Assembly: GCF_030819275.1 (NCBI RefSeq)
Contig: NZ_JAUTBL010000002.1
Location: 498,501 to 562,500 of the forward strand
From: Agrobacterium larrymoorei
GTDB taxonomy: Bacteria; Pseudomonadota; Alphaproteobacteria; Rhizobiales; Rhizobiaceae
Reading direction: 5' to 3'
DNA: 64,000 nucleotides
Below the pieces are notes generated by a model. That model had not been told where the DNA came from, did not search any database, and was given only the letters and a program-made list of their open reading frames with translations. The position numbers and the translations under genes were made by a program. Below, piece after piece: positions 9,193 through 18,415 of the stretch (its first letter is position 1; each line of letters begins with the position of its first letter).

Positions 9193-9930
9193 TCAGTAAA
9201 ACGATCGCACCAGCGAGCCGACCAGCAGGTTCCAGCCATCGATCAGCACGAAGAACAAGATCTTGAACGGAAGTGAGATCGAAGTCGGGGGCAGCATCAT
9301 CATGCCCATGGCCATGGTGATCGTTGCCACCACCATGTCGATGACGAGGAAGGGCAGGATGACGAGAAAGCCGATTTCGAAGCCGCGGCGGATTTCAGAC
9401 AGCATGAAGGCTGGAACGAGGATGCGATATTGCGGCTGCGTGCCGTTCATCGTTTCCTGGCCACGTTCGCTCGCCAGATCGACGAAGAGGGCCAGATCCT
9501 TTGGACGCGTATTGGCAAGCATGAAGGTCCGGAAGGGTTCTGCCGCCCTCTCGATCGCCTGTGCTTCGGTGATCTGGTTCTGCATCATCGGCTGGATGCC
9601 ATCGTTCCACGAACGCTCGAAGGTTGGCGCCATCACGTAGAATGTCATGAACATCGCCATGCTCGTCAGGATCATGTTGGATGGCGTCGTGCCAAGCCCC
9701 ATGCCGGAACGCAGGATGGAAAAGGCGATGATGAAGCGGGGAAAGCTCGTGACCATGATCAGGATGCCGGGCGCGATCGAAAGGATCGTCAGCAATCCGA
9801 AGGTACGAATGATCCACGCCGCAGCGGAGCCGTCGACAGGCAGATTTAACAAATCGGCCGGTGACTGCTGCGCAAAAGCAATCCCCGGGATCAGGGCGAA
9901 AGCAATCAGGCAGATAAGGGTGCGAATCAT
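9193..9930 (-). CDS. fliP: flagellar export gate protein FliP
   Basis: FliP forms the core of the flagellar export channel with FliQ and FliR in the inner membrane. The 245-residue product has a cleavable-type signal sequence (residues 1-20, ending GIAFA) followed by four hydrophobic segments, and the family blocks FPRFIIAFSILRSGMG and the conserved VIDMVVATITMAMGMMMLPP near the end. Its ATG overlaps the fliL stop by four bases. It is the last gene of the left-reading flgB operon; no clear terminator follows on this strand. Confidence 0.97.
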   Translation of the reverse strand: MIRTLICLIAFALIPGIAFAQQSPADLLNLPVDGSAAAWIIRTFGLLTILSIAPGILIMVTSFPRFIIAFSILRSGMGLGTTPSNMILTSMAMFMTFYVMAPTFERSWNDGIQPMMQNQITEAQAIERAAEPFRTFMLANTRPKDLALFVDLASERGQETMNGTQPQYRILVPAFMLSEIRRGFEIGFLVILPFLVIDMVVATITMAMGMMMLPPTSISLPFKILFFVLIDGWNLLVGSLVRSFY

Positions 9931-10487
9931 TCTATCACGAAGGTTTTGAATAAAACCTTGGATACGCGCCCTTTCGTCCTGAGGTCAACGATCTCTCTCA
10001 GGTCATCCCTAAGATATTGAAAGCCGCGTGGGCCCTGAATTTGCTGGAGAGGCACGGTTCTGACGTAAGCCATGATCTCCTGATGGAGTTCCTGAACCAC
10101 GGCCGGGTCCGAAGGACCATTGAATTGCAGTGCAAGTTCAAGCCTGATCCAATTCTCGGCAGGATAACCGAGATTGGTGATGATCGGGTCCAGCGACACC
10201 AGGCTTGGGCCGGCAGGCGCACCATGGCCATCCTTGGCAGGTTCGCCATGAGCCTCTGCCTTGGGGGCTTCGCCGTGCTCCCCCGCTGCCGCAACTTCCG
10301 CTGGAGCCTCGTGCGCAGGTGCCGCCGCTGGCGTGGATGCAGCGGGTGGGGTGGGCACGAAAAGCATCTTGCCGACAAACCAGCCGCCGCCGAGACCCAG
10401 AAGACACAGAACCGCAATCACTCCGATGGCCGGAATAGGCGAGCTCTTCTTCGGTGCCGGTCCTTCAAGTGCCAACTGGTCGGTCAT
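9927..10487 (-). CDS. fliL: flagellar basal body-associated protein FliL
   Basis: FliL is a single-pass inner-membrane protein around the stator that supports motor torque. The 186 residues comprise a short cytoplasmic N-terminus, a membrane segment at about residues 18-40, an alanine/proline/histidine/glutamate-rich linker to about residue 95 and a C-terminal periplasmic domain with the typical ending of strands and an RGFQYLRDDLREIV helix. It is coupled to fliP by an ATGA overlap; a 125-base gap separates it from flgH. Confidence 0.93.
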   Translation of the reverse strand: MTDQLALEGPAPKKSSPIPAIGVIAVLCLLGLGGGWFVGKMLFVPTPPAASTPAAAPAHEAPAEVAAAGEHGEAPKAEAHGEPAKDGHGAPAGPSLVSLDPIITNLGYPAENWIRLELALQFNGPSDPAVVQELHQEIMAYVRTVPLQQIQGPRGFQYLRDDLREIVDLRTKGRVSKVLFKTFVIE

Positions 10488-10612
10488 AGGTCTGTTGCCT
10501 GTTTCAAAGTTAGTGCCTGGCCGGACGTGAAAACCTTATCCGCCATGTCGAGCGTCTCCACCGACGCTCGGTCAGGACTGTATTTCGCGCTTCAGTTCCT
10601 GCCTTCCCAAAG

Positions 10613-11338
10613 TCAGATCGGCGAGAAGAGGTCGACGACCTGCTGCCCTACCGGTGGCTGCTGCACTTCCATGATGCGTCCGCGACCACCATAGGAAATG
10701 CGCGCTTCCGCGATCTTTTCGTAGGATACGGTATTTTCCGAATTCACGTCCTGTGGCCTGACGATGCCCGCGACATTGAGAATGCGGATTTCGTGGTTGA
10801 CGCGCACTTCCTGCGAACCGCTGATCAGCAGGTTGCCGTTTTCCAGAATGCCGGTGACGACCGCTGCGACGAGGAGGGTCAGCTTTTCCGCGCGGTTGAT
10901 GGACCCCTTGCCATTGGCTTCGCTGTCATTGTCGAAGCTGAGAGAAGAGTCCGCCTTCGGCTTCCAGCCAAGAATCTCCGCGTCGGCCTTCCAGCCCGTC
11001 TTTCGGTTGTTTTTGCGACTGCGGTCCGTCTTGTTGTCAAACGACGCCTTGTCGTTGATCTGGATGTTGACCGTGAGAATGTCGCCGATATTGAGCGCGC
11101 GAGAATCTTTAAAAAGCGCTGCCTTGCTGTCGCTCCAAAGCGAATAGCCGCTTGCCGCGTGAAGCGGCTGCTTCGGATAGGACGCCAGCTGCGGTGCCTG
11201 GTTGAATTGCAGGCCGCTGCCGATCGGGCTCATTGCCGGCGCGTTGCCGATTTCTTTGAGTGTCTGGTTTTCCGTGACGCTCTGGCACCCCGTGAGGATG
11301 CTCGCGGCTGAAAGGGCGAGAATGAGCGCTTTGTTCAT
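10613..11338 (-). CDS. flgH: flagellar L-ring protein FlgH
   Basis: FlgH builds the outer-membrane L ring of the flagellar basal body. The 241-residue protein starts with a lipoprotein signal whose lipobox LTGC places the acylated cysteine at residue 18. Family blocks include the SLWSDSKAALFKDSRA segment, GDILTVNIQINDKASFDN, and near the C-terminus the RVNHEIRILNVAGIVRPQDV box, ending in VDLFSPI. The ATG overlaps the motE stop (ATGA). Confidence 0.96.
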   Translation of the reverse strand: MNKALILALSAASILTGCQSVTENQTLKEIGNAPAMSPIGSGLQFNQAPQLASYPKQPLHAASGYSLWSDSKAALFKDSRALNIGDILTVNIQINDKASFDNKTDRSRKNNRKTGWKADAEILGWKPKADSSLSFDNDSEANGKGSINRAEKLTLLVAAVVTGILENGNLLISGSQEVRVNHEIRILNVAGIVRPQDVNSENTVSYEKIAEARISYGGRGRIMEVQQPPVGQQVVDLFSPI

Positions 11339-11865
11339 GACGGATCTCTTGATGTGGTTTTATCGGTCGCGCTGGCCATGATCGAAGCGACGGTCGCCGC
11401 CTTTTTCGCGTTCATTTCGCTGAGGATCAGCCCGGACTGGCGCGGTGGCAGTTTCATGATGATGGCCGCAGCCATTCCCGGATCGAGTTCCTGAAGCTGG
11501 GGAGCAGCGGCATCCGCCTTCATCGTCTTGTAAACTTCGACGAGGTTGCTCTCCGCCTGCTTCAGAAAATCGTTACGGCGTTTCAGCCAGTCTTCATACT
11601 CGGCCTTGCGGGCTTCGAGGATGGCGACGCGCTCGTTAATGTCTTCCTGAAGCTTCTCGAGATCCTGCTTCTGCATCAGATAGCGCTGGTCGCGCGCCTG
11701 ATCGACGATGTTGGTGCAGTATTGCTGGATTTCCTGTCCGCTGGTCTCGCCGGTGGTGACGCGCACCTGTTCCTGCGCGCGCGCCGAAGGAAGCGAACCA
11801 GCGACGACGAAGAGGGCGAGAAGAACGCGTTGAGGCGTGAAAATCTTGGAAACGGCGATTGTCAT
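11335..11865 (-). CDS. motE: MotE, periplasmic chaperone for the motor protein MotC
   Basis: 176 residues with an N-terminal signal sequence (residues about 1-30, ending in SARA), then a long coiled coil (about 55-125) and a C-terminal MgtE-N-like segment containing ELDPGMAAAIIMKLPPRQSG. In Sinorhizobium meliloti MotE, encoded between flgI and flgH as here, stabilises periplasmic MotC; this layout is specific to rhizobial flagella. The start overlaps the flgI stop and the stop overlaps the flgH start. MotC itself is outside the window. Confidence 0.88.
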   Translation of the reverse strand: MTIAVSKIFTPQRVLLALFVVAGSLPSARAQEQVRVTTGETSGQEIQQYCTNIVDQARDQRYLMQKQDLEKLQEDINERVAILEARKAEYEDWLKRRNDFLKQAESNLVEVYKTMKADAAAPQLQELDPGMAAAIIMKLPPRQSGLILSEMNAKKAATVASIMASATDKTTSRDPS

Positions 11866-12986
11866 TGTAGTACCAATTCTGCCTGGAGCGCACCTGCGGA
11901 CTTGATGCCTTGAAGGATGGCGATGATGCCGTCCGGTTTGACGCCGATATTGTTGAGACCCGCCACCAGCGACCGGAGGCTCGGACCTTCGAGAATGGCG
12001 ACCGGGCCGCCGGTCTTTTCAGCCTGGATATCCGTCTGTTGCTGCACGGCGGTTTGTCCGCGCGAGAAGGGTGCGGGCTGTACGACCTGCGGCATTTCGG
12101 TTACCTGGACCGTCAGCGTGCCGTAGCTCACCGCAACCCTCGAAACACGCACATCTGCACCGATGATGATCGTGCCTGTCCGTTCGTTGATGACGACCTT
12201 CGCTGGCGTATCGGTTTCCACCGAAAGGTTCTCGATGCTCGCCATAAGGCGGGTAAGATCGGCGGTGCGTGGCTTCTGGATGTAGACGACCTGGGAATCG
12301 CGCGCCTCGGCAATCGGCTCGTTGTAGGAGGTACGGGCAAAGCCGTTGATCGTATCTGCAATGCGAATGGCGGTCGAAAAGTCCGGGTTTCTCAATTGCA
12401 GCACGAGGCTGACGGAATCCTTGAACTGCGAGGGCAGTTCCCGCTCGATGATCGCGCCACCCGGCACGCGACCGGCTGTCGTCACGCCCTGTGTCACCTG
12501 GGCCGCCTGGCCCTCTGCATTGAAGCCGGAGACGATGACGGAGCCTTGAGCGACAGCGTAGATCTGGCCGTCGGCGCCGGACATGGAGGTCATGATCAGC
12601 GTGCCGCCGCGCAATGACGAGGCGTCGCCAAGCGAGCTGATATTGACGTCCAGCCTGCTTCCCGGGCTTGCGAAAGGCGGCAGGTTGGCGGTCACCATGA
12701 CGGCCGCGACATTCTTGGAAGAGGTCTGGTTGCCCTGCATCGAGATGCCGAGATTTTGCAGCATCGCGCGCATCGACTGTTCGGTAAAAGGCGAGGAACG
12801 CATATTGTCGCCGGACCCCTGGAGGCCGACGACAAGACCATAGCCGATCAACTGGTTTTCACGTCCGGACTGAAGTGACGCAATATCTTTCACGCGCGCC
12901 ATCGTCTGGGCAAAGCCTTCCGGGGCCGCTGCGAGAAAAGCGATTGCCGCAAGTGCCGCGGCGAAAAAACGCGGACGAAAACTCAT
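11862..12986 (-). CDS. flgI: flagellar P-ring protein FlgI
   Basis: FlgI forms the periplasmic P ring of the basal body. The 374-residue protein has a Sec signal peptide (about 1-26, ending GFAQ) and the family's N-terminal block RVKDIASLQSGRENQLIGYG followed by GLVVGLQGSGD. The C-terminus holds the expected LEGPSLRSLVAGLNNIGVKP segment. It is coupled by four-base overlaps to flgA upstream and motE downstream. Confidence 0.97.
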   Translation of the reverse strand: MSFRPRFFAAALAAIAFLAAAPEGFAQTMARVKDIASLQSGRENQLIGYGLVVGLQGSGDNMRSSPFTEQSMRAMLQNLGISMQGNQTSSKNVAAVMVTANLPPFASPGSRLDVNISSLGDASSLRGGTLIMTSMSGADGQIYAVAQGSVIVSGFNAEGQAAQVTQGVTTAGRVPGGAIIERELPSQFKDSVSLVLQLRNPDFSTAIRIADTINGFARTSYNEPIAEARDSQVVYIQKPRTADLTRLMASIENLSVETDTPAKVVINERTGTIIIGADVRVSRVAVSYGTLTVQVTEMPQVVQPAPFSRGQTAVQQQTDIQAEKTGGPVAILEGPSLRSLVAGLNNIGVKPDGIIAILQGIKSAGALQAELVLQ

Positions 12987-13471
12987 TTTTGGAAGACCTC
13001 CACGGTCCCGTCGAGCTTCGCCGTTCCGGTCACCGTCACCCCGGTGTCCTTGTTGCGCACGCGAATGATGTCGCCGGCCATGCCGTCTTCGATAGCAATG
13101 CCGGAGGCCGAAAGGTTCATGCCGTTGTTGTTGTAGGTTATGCGCACTGCGGCACCGCGTTCCACCGCGTAAGGATCGCGCAGATCGCCGAGCGGAATGG
13201 TCCGTCCGGCAACCAAGGTCTTTTTGGAAACCTTGCCCACCACTTCCTCCATCGATTGCGAGTAGCCGGGAGCGATGTTGGGGTTTGTGACGGGAACTTC
13301 CGTCACACGGCCCTGGGTAATGATTTCGCCCGAAAGAATCGTGACCGTGGGGACGACAGCAAACTTCTGCTGCGACATGGCACCGTGCGGAGAAAACACC
13401 GCAGACGCGAGTGCCAGCGCAAACGTGACCTTGCGACCTTGAACAGGCATGATTTTCGGGCGGAACTTCAT
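12983..13471 (-). CDS. flgA: flagellar P-ring assembly chaperone FlgA
   Basis: FlgA is the periplasmic chaperone for P-ring assembly. At 162 residues it is shorter than enterobacterial FlgA but usual for rhizobia. It has an N-terminal signal sequence of about 33 residues and an SAF-type domain: the VPVTNPNIAPGYSQSMEEVVG part, a RTIPLGDLRDPYAVERGAAV part and the closing GTAKLDGTVEVF. It starts 17 bases after flgG and its stop overlaps the flgI start. Confidence 0.93.
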   Translation of the reverse strand: MKFRPKIMPVQGRKVTFALALASAVFSPHGAMSQQKFAVVPTVTILSGEIITQGRVTEVPVTNPNIAPGYSQSMEEVVGKVSKKTLVAGRTIPLGDLRDPYAVERGAAVRITYNNNGMNLSASGIAIEDGMAGDIIRVRNKDTGVTVTGTAKLDGTVEVFQK

Positions 13472-13488
13472 GTTACCCTACCTTCCAC

Positions 13489-14277
13489 TTATTTCAGGTT
13501 CTGACTGACGATCTGAGCCATCTGGTCGGCGGTGGTGATGACCTTGGAGTTCATCTCATACGCACGCTGGGCGGAAATCATGTCGGTGATTTCCTTGACC
13601 GAATCGACGTTGGAGCCTTCCAGGTAGCTCTGCTTCACGTAGCCGAAGCCGATCGATTGGGGTGTTCCATCGACGGCTGCACCCGAGGCATCCGTCTGAG
13701 CAAAGAGGTTATCGCCCAATGGACGCAGACCGGCTTCGTTGGCGAAGTTGCTCATCGTCAGCTGACCGACTTCGGTCATCTGGTTCGACTGGCCGATACG
13801 CACCGACACGATGCCGTCGTCGGTGATCTTGGTTTCGGTCGAATCCGTCGGGATGGTGATCGCCGGCAGCACCGGATAACCATCGGTCGTCACCAGGCGG
13901 CCTGTCGAGTCCATGTTGAACGCGCCAGCACGGGTATAGAGCGGAGTGCCGTCCGGACCCTGCACGCGGAACCAGCCCTTGCCGACGATGGCAAGATCGA
14001 GCGCGTTGCCGGTCTGGGAAACAGGTCCCTGGATGTGCAGCTTGCGCACGGCAGAGGTCTGTACGCCGAGGCCGATGTTCGCGCCTTCCGGTACCATGGC
14101 CTGGTTGGCACGGTTCATCACGCCCTGTGCGCGCTCGGTCTGGTAGAGCAAGTCGGTAAATTCGGCACGGCCGCGCTTGAAGCCGGTGGTGTTGATGTTC
14201 GCGATGTTGTTCGCGATGACCTCAAGGTTCGTCTGCTGGGCATCCATGCCCGTTGCTGCGATGGCTAGAGCTCTCAT
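13489..14277 (-). CDS. flgG: flagellar distal rod protein FlgG
   Basis: FlgG makes the distal rod. The 262-residue length is standard. The N-terminal rod signature is [20 protein letters not shown] and the C-terminal helix is [18 protein letters not shown], the paired terminal helices that stack in rod and hook proteins. It starts 18 bases after fliE and is followed 17 bases later by flgA. Confidence 0.97.
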   Translation of the reverse strand: MRALAIAATGMDAQQTNLEVIANNIANINTTGFKRGRAEFTDLLYQTERAQGVMNRANQAMVPEGANIGLGVQTSAVRKLHIQGPVSQTGNALDLAIVGKGWFRVQGPDGTPLYTRAGAFNMDSTGRLVTTDGYPVLPAITIPTDSTETKITDDGIVSVRIGQSNQMTEVGQLTMSNFANEAGLRPLGDNLFAQTDASGAAVDGTPQSIGFGYVKQSYLEGSNVDSVKEITDMISAQRAYEMNSKVITTADQMAQIVSQNLK

Positions 14278-14295
14278 TTCTTAGGTCCTCACGGG

Positions 14296-14643
14296 TCAAA
14301 TCTGCATTTTAACGACATCGAGATAGGCCGAAACGAGCCGGTCTCTGAGCGCGACAGCGGTTCTTAGGGTCTGGTCGGCCTGCATGACGGCATCGACGAC
14401 TTCTCGGGTATTGGCCTTGCCCTGCATACCGGCGAAGGACATGGCTTCGCTGTTCTTGAGCGAGTCGACCGCGTCCTGCGCAACCCCGCCAAGAACGCTG
14501 GCGAATGTCGGGCCAACGGTCGCGGTTGCGGCCGTGGTGACGGCGGCGCCCGCAAGTGAGGTCAGGCCGCTGGCAATGCCCTTGATGCTGTCTGTCGCGG
14601 AGTTGTTGGTCAGCGATTTGACGTGGCTGATAGATTCGATCAT
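14296..14643 (-). CDS. fliE: flagellar MS-ring/rod adapter FliE
   Basis: FliE joins the MS ring to the proximal rod. 115 residues from the ATG at 14643, preferred to the GTG at 14646 because it shares one base with the flgC stop (TGATG). The C-terminal part has the family's FAGMQGKANTREVVDAVMQA segment and RDRLVSAYLDVVKMQI ending. The N-terminal half is glycine/alanine/threonine-rich and less conserved. Confidence 0.93.
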   Translation of the reverse strand: MIESISHVKSLTNNSATDSIKGIASGLTSLAGAAVTTAATATVGPTFASVLGGVAQDAVDSLKNSEAMSFAGMQGKANTREVVDAVMQADQTLRTAVALRDRLVSAYLDVVKMQI

Positions 14644-15059
14644 CACTGAGCCTTCAATAGGTCGATAGTTGAGGAAATCAGATCACGCGTCTGCTTGATG
14701 ACCTGGAGATTGGCTTCGTAGCTGCGGTTGGCTTCACGAAGGTCGGCCATCTCGATCAGCATGTTGACGTTCGGCAGCTTCACCATGCCTTTTTCATCGG
14801 CCGCCGGGCTGTCCGGATCGTATTCCTCGATGAAGTTGGAGCGGTCGTAACCAAGCTTCTTGACCTCGACGAGGTTGGTGCCTGATGCGCGATCCAGCTC
14901 ATTGGCAAAGGTAATCGTCTTGCGTCGATAGGGATCGGCCCCCGGCCCATCACCCGTGGTACGGGAGTTGGCGATGTTTTCCGAAACGATGCGCAGACGC
15001 GTTGCCTGCGCTTCCATTCCGCTGCCTGCGATCTTCAGCGAGGTTGATAGTGAGTCCAT
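14643..15059 (-). CDS. flgC: flagellar proximal rod protein FlgC
   Basis: FlgC is a proximal rod subunit. 138 residues with the N-terminal rod motif [18 protein letters not shown], the central [20 protein letters not shown] block and a C-terminal helix ending LLKAQ. It starts one base after the flgB stop and overlaps the fliE start by one base. Confidence 0.97.
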   Translation of the reverse strand: MDSLSTSLKIAGSGMEAQATRLRIVSENIANSRTTGDGPGADPYRRKTITFANELDRASGTNLVEVKKLGYDRSNFIEEYDPDSPAADEKGMVKLPNVNMLIEMADLREANRSYEANLQVIKQTRDLISSTIDLLKAQ

Positions 15060-15060
15060 C

Positions 15061-15450
15061 TTACTTGCCCACCGCGGTCATCATCATGGAGTGGAAGGTG
15101 CGAACGAGCTGCGTGTTCAGTTCGAACTGCCGCTTGATTTCGCCGGTCTTTGCCATTTCCGTGGAAAGAGAAACGGTGTTGCCGGATATCTGCACACCGA
15201 TTTCATTGTTCAACGGGGCATCCCTAAGACCGATCTTGCCAGCACCCGTGACTGCCATTTCCATATGCCCCGGGTTCGTACGCGCCATCTGCATGCCGGC
15301 CGTCTTCAGTTCGGTTTCGAACGGAACGACTTCCTTGGCGCGATATTGCGGCGTGCTCGCATTGGCGATGTTCGTGGCGACAACTTCCTGACGGATTGAG
15401 AGCCACTCGGCCTGCCGGGAGGCCAGCGCAAACAGCTGAATGGGCTGCAT
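15061..15450 (-). CDS. flgB: flagellar proximal rod protein FlgB
   Basis: FlgB is a proximal rod subunit and the first gene of the ten-gene operon flgB-flgC-fliE-flgG-flgA-flgI-motE-flgH-fliL-fliP. 129 residues with the rod motif [20 protein letters not shown] and a C-terminal helix [23 protein letters not shown] lies directly upstream of the ATG. The promoter should be within 15451-15645, the divergent space shared with the next gene. Confidence 0.96.
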   Translation of the reverse strand: MQPIQLFALASRQAEWLSIRQEVVATNIANASTPQYRAKEVVPFETELKTAGMQMARTNPGHMEMAVTGAGKIGLRDAPLNNEIGVQISGNTVSLSTEMAKTGEIKRQFELNTQLVRTFHSMMMTAVGK

Positions 15451-15645
15451 GACAATTCTCCGTGTTTAATCTGCCCTCGGTCTAGACCCACAATCTTGCG
15501 CGGGACTTACCCGCGGGTCGGACGCTGGTATTGCGGGCGCCACGCCATAAATCGCCCGGGCATTAACCATTTGTTTGCCATGGCCCTTTAGATTTCGTTG
15601 ATATTTCCGCCAGACGGACGGTTCTTACATCCCTGCGGGTTTGCA

Positions 15646-17418
15646 ATGGCTCTTCACACAGAAAGACATGTCGGTTCGGTTACGCAGCAGCCTGCGACTG
15701 GCAAATGGCGGCGTTTCGGCGTGTCGGCAGCCTTCGTGGTGACCTTTGCGGGCGTTGGCGCCCTCTTGCCTTCCGCCTTCATTCCTGCGCCGTATACAGG
15801 GTACGTCTCGCACGCTGTCGTCAGAGTCTCGGCATCTAGCGGGAACCCCGTCGATACTGGCCGGGTGGCTGCTTCCATGCAGCAAAGCCTGCTGTCCCCG
15901 GTATCCCTGACCCTTGCCATCTCCGAGCTGAAGCTCAAGGCTGGCGATGTGACAGGCATTGCTGGGGAGGGACGCCTTGCCATGCTGGCGAACCTCCTTC
16001 TGGGCGACGTGCAGCCAACGACCCCCGTTAACGCCATCGAGGACGCGCTTCGTCAGTCCGTCAAGATTACCTCGGCATCGAAGACGGACATCGACGTCGG
16101 TGTGACCGCAGCAACGCCGAAGGCCGCTGAGCGGATCGTCGATTATCTCGCTCGCCAGGTTGTCAAGGGCGTTGGCGGGGATCATGCCGAACCCGCCTTG
16201 CAGGCGGTCGAAAAAGCCCGCACCGCGCTCGACGCGGCAGAAGGTGCATTGACCGGATTTCAGATGCGCCACGGCAACGATATCGTCTCGCGCATCCAGG
16301 GCCTGCAACAGTCACTTCACGAGGCGGACGCCAGGATTGCGGCTTTGAGCGAGAAGGAACACGACCTCGCCCAGGCTGTCACCAAAGTCTCGGCGATGAA
16401 GACGAACGACGTGCTGACGAAAGCATTGCCGCCGCTTCCCGTTTTCGAAGCCCTCGCACCTGTCAGAGACACCTACACCACCGCGAAGCTCGCGCTTGAC
16501 GACGTCAATGTCGATCACGGGCCGAAACACCCGCGCACCATTGCAGCCCAAGGGGCTGTCGATGCTGCAAGATCAGCTGCCATGCCCGCTCTGCGTCGTG
16601 CGCTGGACGGCGCGAAGGCAGAGTTGAAGGACGTTGCCGCCACGCTTGGCGCTGAGACCCGCGAGAAGGCCGCCGTTGAAGAGCAATTGCGCGCCATGGG
16701 TGACGCACCGGAAGAGCTTGCCAAGCTGGAAAAGGCTCTTGAGACGGCGCGTCGCGATTATCTGGCGGCAAGCGAAAAGGCCGGTCCTTTCGCAGCACCC
16801 ACCGTGACGGCGGCGATCGTCAAATCCGCGTCACCCGCAGTCCTTCAGGAAGAGGGTATTTTCCCGCAGATGATGCTCGGCTTGATGGCAGCCGGAGGCG
16901 CGCTGGTTGGCGTCCTGCTCGCCCTCTTCCTCATGAGCTTCCGCCGCACGGAAACGGAAGACCGGGTCGGCCCCGCCATTCAGATGGCAATAGAGGCGGA
17001 GGCGGCCGTCGAGGCCGCTCCTGCAAAGGCTGAAGCGCATAACGATCGGTTCGACATCGAGCCGGATATTTTCCACGATCTGGTTGAGGACGATGTCGAG
17101 CCCGTTTACGCCAGCGCGCATGACGATGTGACCGGGGACGATACGTGGGAATACGATCTCCACGACGAGCCTGCCAACGATATCCCGCTCGATGAGCGTG
17201 TCCGCCAGGTATTGCTTGCCAACCGCGTCCGCTATGCGGAACCGGCGCAAGAGCAGGATGGCTTCCGTTTGCCGCCTTTGCTGGCCGCCGCACTGGAGGG
17301 CAAGGCAGATCATGCGCAGGCCGAAACGGACGAGATACGAGCGCTTCGCCAGGAACTTGCCCTGCTCAGGCAAAGATTGAACGGCTTTGTCGAAGACGAC
17401 ATGCGGCGTCGCGGCTGA
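15646..17418 (+). CDS. Wzz/GumC-type polysaccharide co-polymerase-like membrane protein
   Basis: 590 residues from ATG 15646; the frame is open to a TTG at 15598 but MALHTERHVG is the more natural start. Membrane segments lie at about residues 24-46 and 407-430, flanking a large periplasmic domain with coiled coil (about 190-370, with an EKARTALDAAEGALTGFQ helix). That is the topology of chain-length determinants (GumC, ExoP and relatives). The 160-residue cytoplasmic tail is acidic, ends in a short coiled coil and has no Walker motif, so no tyrosine kinase domain is attached. No glycosyltransferase or polymerase gene is adjacent; neighbours are flgB (divergent) and folD. Which polysaccharide it serves cannot be told. 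Confidence 0.8.
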   Translation: MALHTERHVGSVTQQPATGKWRRFGVSAAFVVTFAGVGALLPSAFIPAPYTGYVSHAVVRVSASSGNPVDTGRVAASMQQSLLSPVSLTLAISELKLKAGDVTGIAGEGRLAMLANLLLGDVQPTTPVNAIEDALRQSVKITSASKTDIDVGVTAATPKAAERIVDYLARQVVKGVGGDHAEPALQAVEKARTALDAAEGALTGFQMRHGNDIVSRIQGLQQSLHEADARIAALSEKEHDLAQAVTKVSAMKTNDVLTKALPPLPVFEALAPVRDTYTTAKLALDDVNVDHGPKHPRTIAAQGAVDAARSAAMPALRRALDGAKAELKDVAATLGAETREKAAVEEQLRAMGDAPEELAKLEKALETARRDYLAASEKAGPFAAPTVTAAIVKSASPAVLQEEGIFPQMMLGLMAAGGALVGVLLALFLMSFRRTETEDRVGPAIQMAIEAEAAVEAAPAKAEAHNDRFDIEPDIFHDLVEDDVEPVYASAHDDVTGDDTWEYDLHDEPANDIPLDERVRQVLLANRVRYAEPAQEQDGFRLPPLLAAALEGKADHAQAETDEIRALRQELALLRQRLNGFVEDDMRRRG

Positions 17419-17449
17419 TCCACTGATTTCCCCTTGCAATCTGTAGCCT

Positions 17450-17492
17450 CCCGCAGCATTAGGGGTCTCACCCCTCAAGGCTGGTTTGCGGG
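17450..17492 (+). promoter_or_regulatory. nested hairpin leader upstream of folD
   Basis: CCCGCA (17450-17455) is exactly complementary to TGCGGG (17487-17492) and encloses a perfect six-base hairpin AGGGGT-CTC-ACCCCT (17461-17475). The structure ends six bases before the AGGAGG of folD. There is no T tract, so it is not a simple terminator of the preceding gene; it may shape folD translation or be an mRNA end. Confidence 0.4.
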
Positions 17493-17510
17493 TTCTCAGG
17501 AGGCAGGCAT

Positions 17511-18410
17511 ATGGTGGTTGTGATCGACGGCAAGGCCAAGGCGGCATCCGTGACGGATGCTGTGCGGGACGCGGCGGAGCGTCTTGAAAAGGAGACCGGC
17601 AAGAAACCGGGTCTCGCTGTCGTCATCGTCGGCGATGATCCTGCAAGCCATGCCTATGTGAACTCCAAAAGCAAGATGGCCAAGCAGTGCGGTTTCAACT
17701 CGGTCCAGCACACGCTGCCGGAAGAAACGACACAGCAGGAACTCGCGGCGCTGGTCGCCAAGTTGAATGCCGACGCATCGATCCACGGCATTCTCGTCCA
17801 GCTCCCGCTGCCGAAGCATCTCGATTCCGATCCGATCATCCAGTCGATCCTTCCTGAGAAGGATGTCGATGGTCTGAGCGTCTTGAATGCCGGAAAGCTT
17901 GCTGTCGGCGATCTGAAGACAGGGCTTCTTTCCTGCACCCCGGCGGGCGCCATGCTTCTGGTTCGCAGCATCCACGGGCAAGATCTTTCGGGCCTGAACG
18001 CGGTGGTGATCGGTCGTTCCAACCTGTTCGGCAAGCCGATGGGTCAATTGCTCCTCAACGCCAACGCAACGGTGACGATGGCGCATTCGCGCACCAAGGA
18101 TCTGGCTTCCGTCTGCAAGTCTGCCGACATTCTGGTTGCCGCGGTCGGCCGGGCGCAAATGGTGAAGGCCGATTGGGTGAAGCCCGGAGCGACTGTCATC
18201 GATGTGGGTATCAACCGTATTCCCGCACCCGAGAAGGGCGAGGGCAAGTCGAAGCTCGTCGGCGATGTGGCATTTGAAGAAGCAAGCACCGTTGCCGCCG
18301 CCATTACGCCAGTCCCAGGCGGCGTTGGTCCGATGACGATTGCGATGCTGATGGCCAACACAGTGATCGCCGCACATCGTGCATTGGGCAACGAAGCGCC
18401 AAGCTTCTGA
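17511..18410 (+). CDS. folD: methylenetetrahydrofolate dehydrogenase/cyclohydrolase FolD
   Basis: Bifunctional cytosolic enzyme interconverting 5,10-methylene-THF, methenyl-THF and 10-formyl-THF. 299 residues, usual length. The catalytic N-terminal block [14 protein letters not shown] with the essential lysine, the [10 protein letters not shown] box and the NADP-binding loop GRSNLFGKP are all present, as is the C-terminal [21 protein letters not shown] precedes the ATG. It converges with the aglR gene with only five bases between stops. Confidence 0.97.
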   Translation: MVVVIDGKAKAASVTDAVRDAAERLEKETGKKPGLAVVIVGDDPASHAYVNSKSKMAKQCGFNSVQHTLPEETTQQELAALVAKLNADASIHGILVQLPLPKHLDSDPIIQSILPEKDVDGLSVLNAGKLAVGDLKTGLLSCTPAGAMLLVRSIHGQDLSGLNAVVIGRSNLFGKPMGQLLLNANATVTMAHSRTKDLASVCKSADILVAAVGRAQMVKADWVKPGATVIDVGINRIPAPEKGEGKSKLVGDVAFEEASTVAAAITPVPGGVGPMTIAMLMANTVIAAHRALGNEAPSF

Positions 18411-18415
18411 GCGAA

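Noticed and set aside
17450..17492. THF-type riboswitch upstream of folD
   Set aside because: The nested hairpin is real, but the sequence does not match the THF-I or THF-II consensus as I know them, so I kept it only as an unspecified leader structure.
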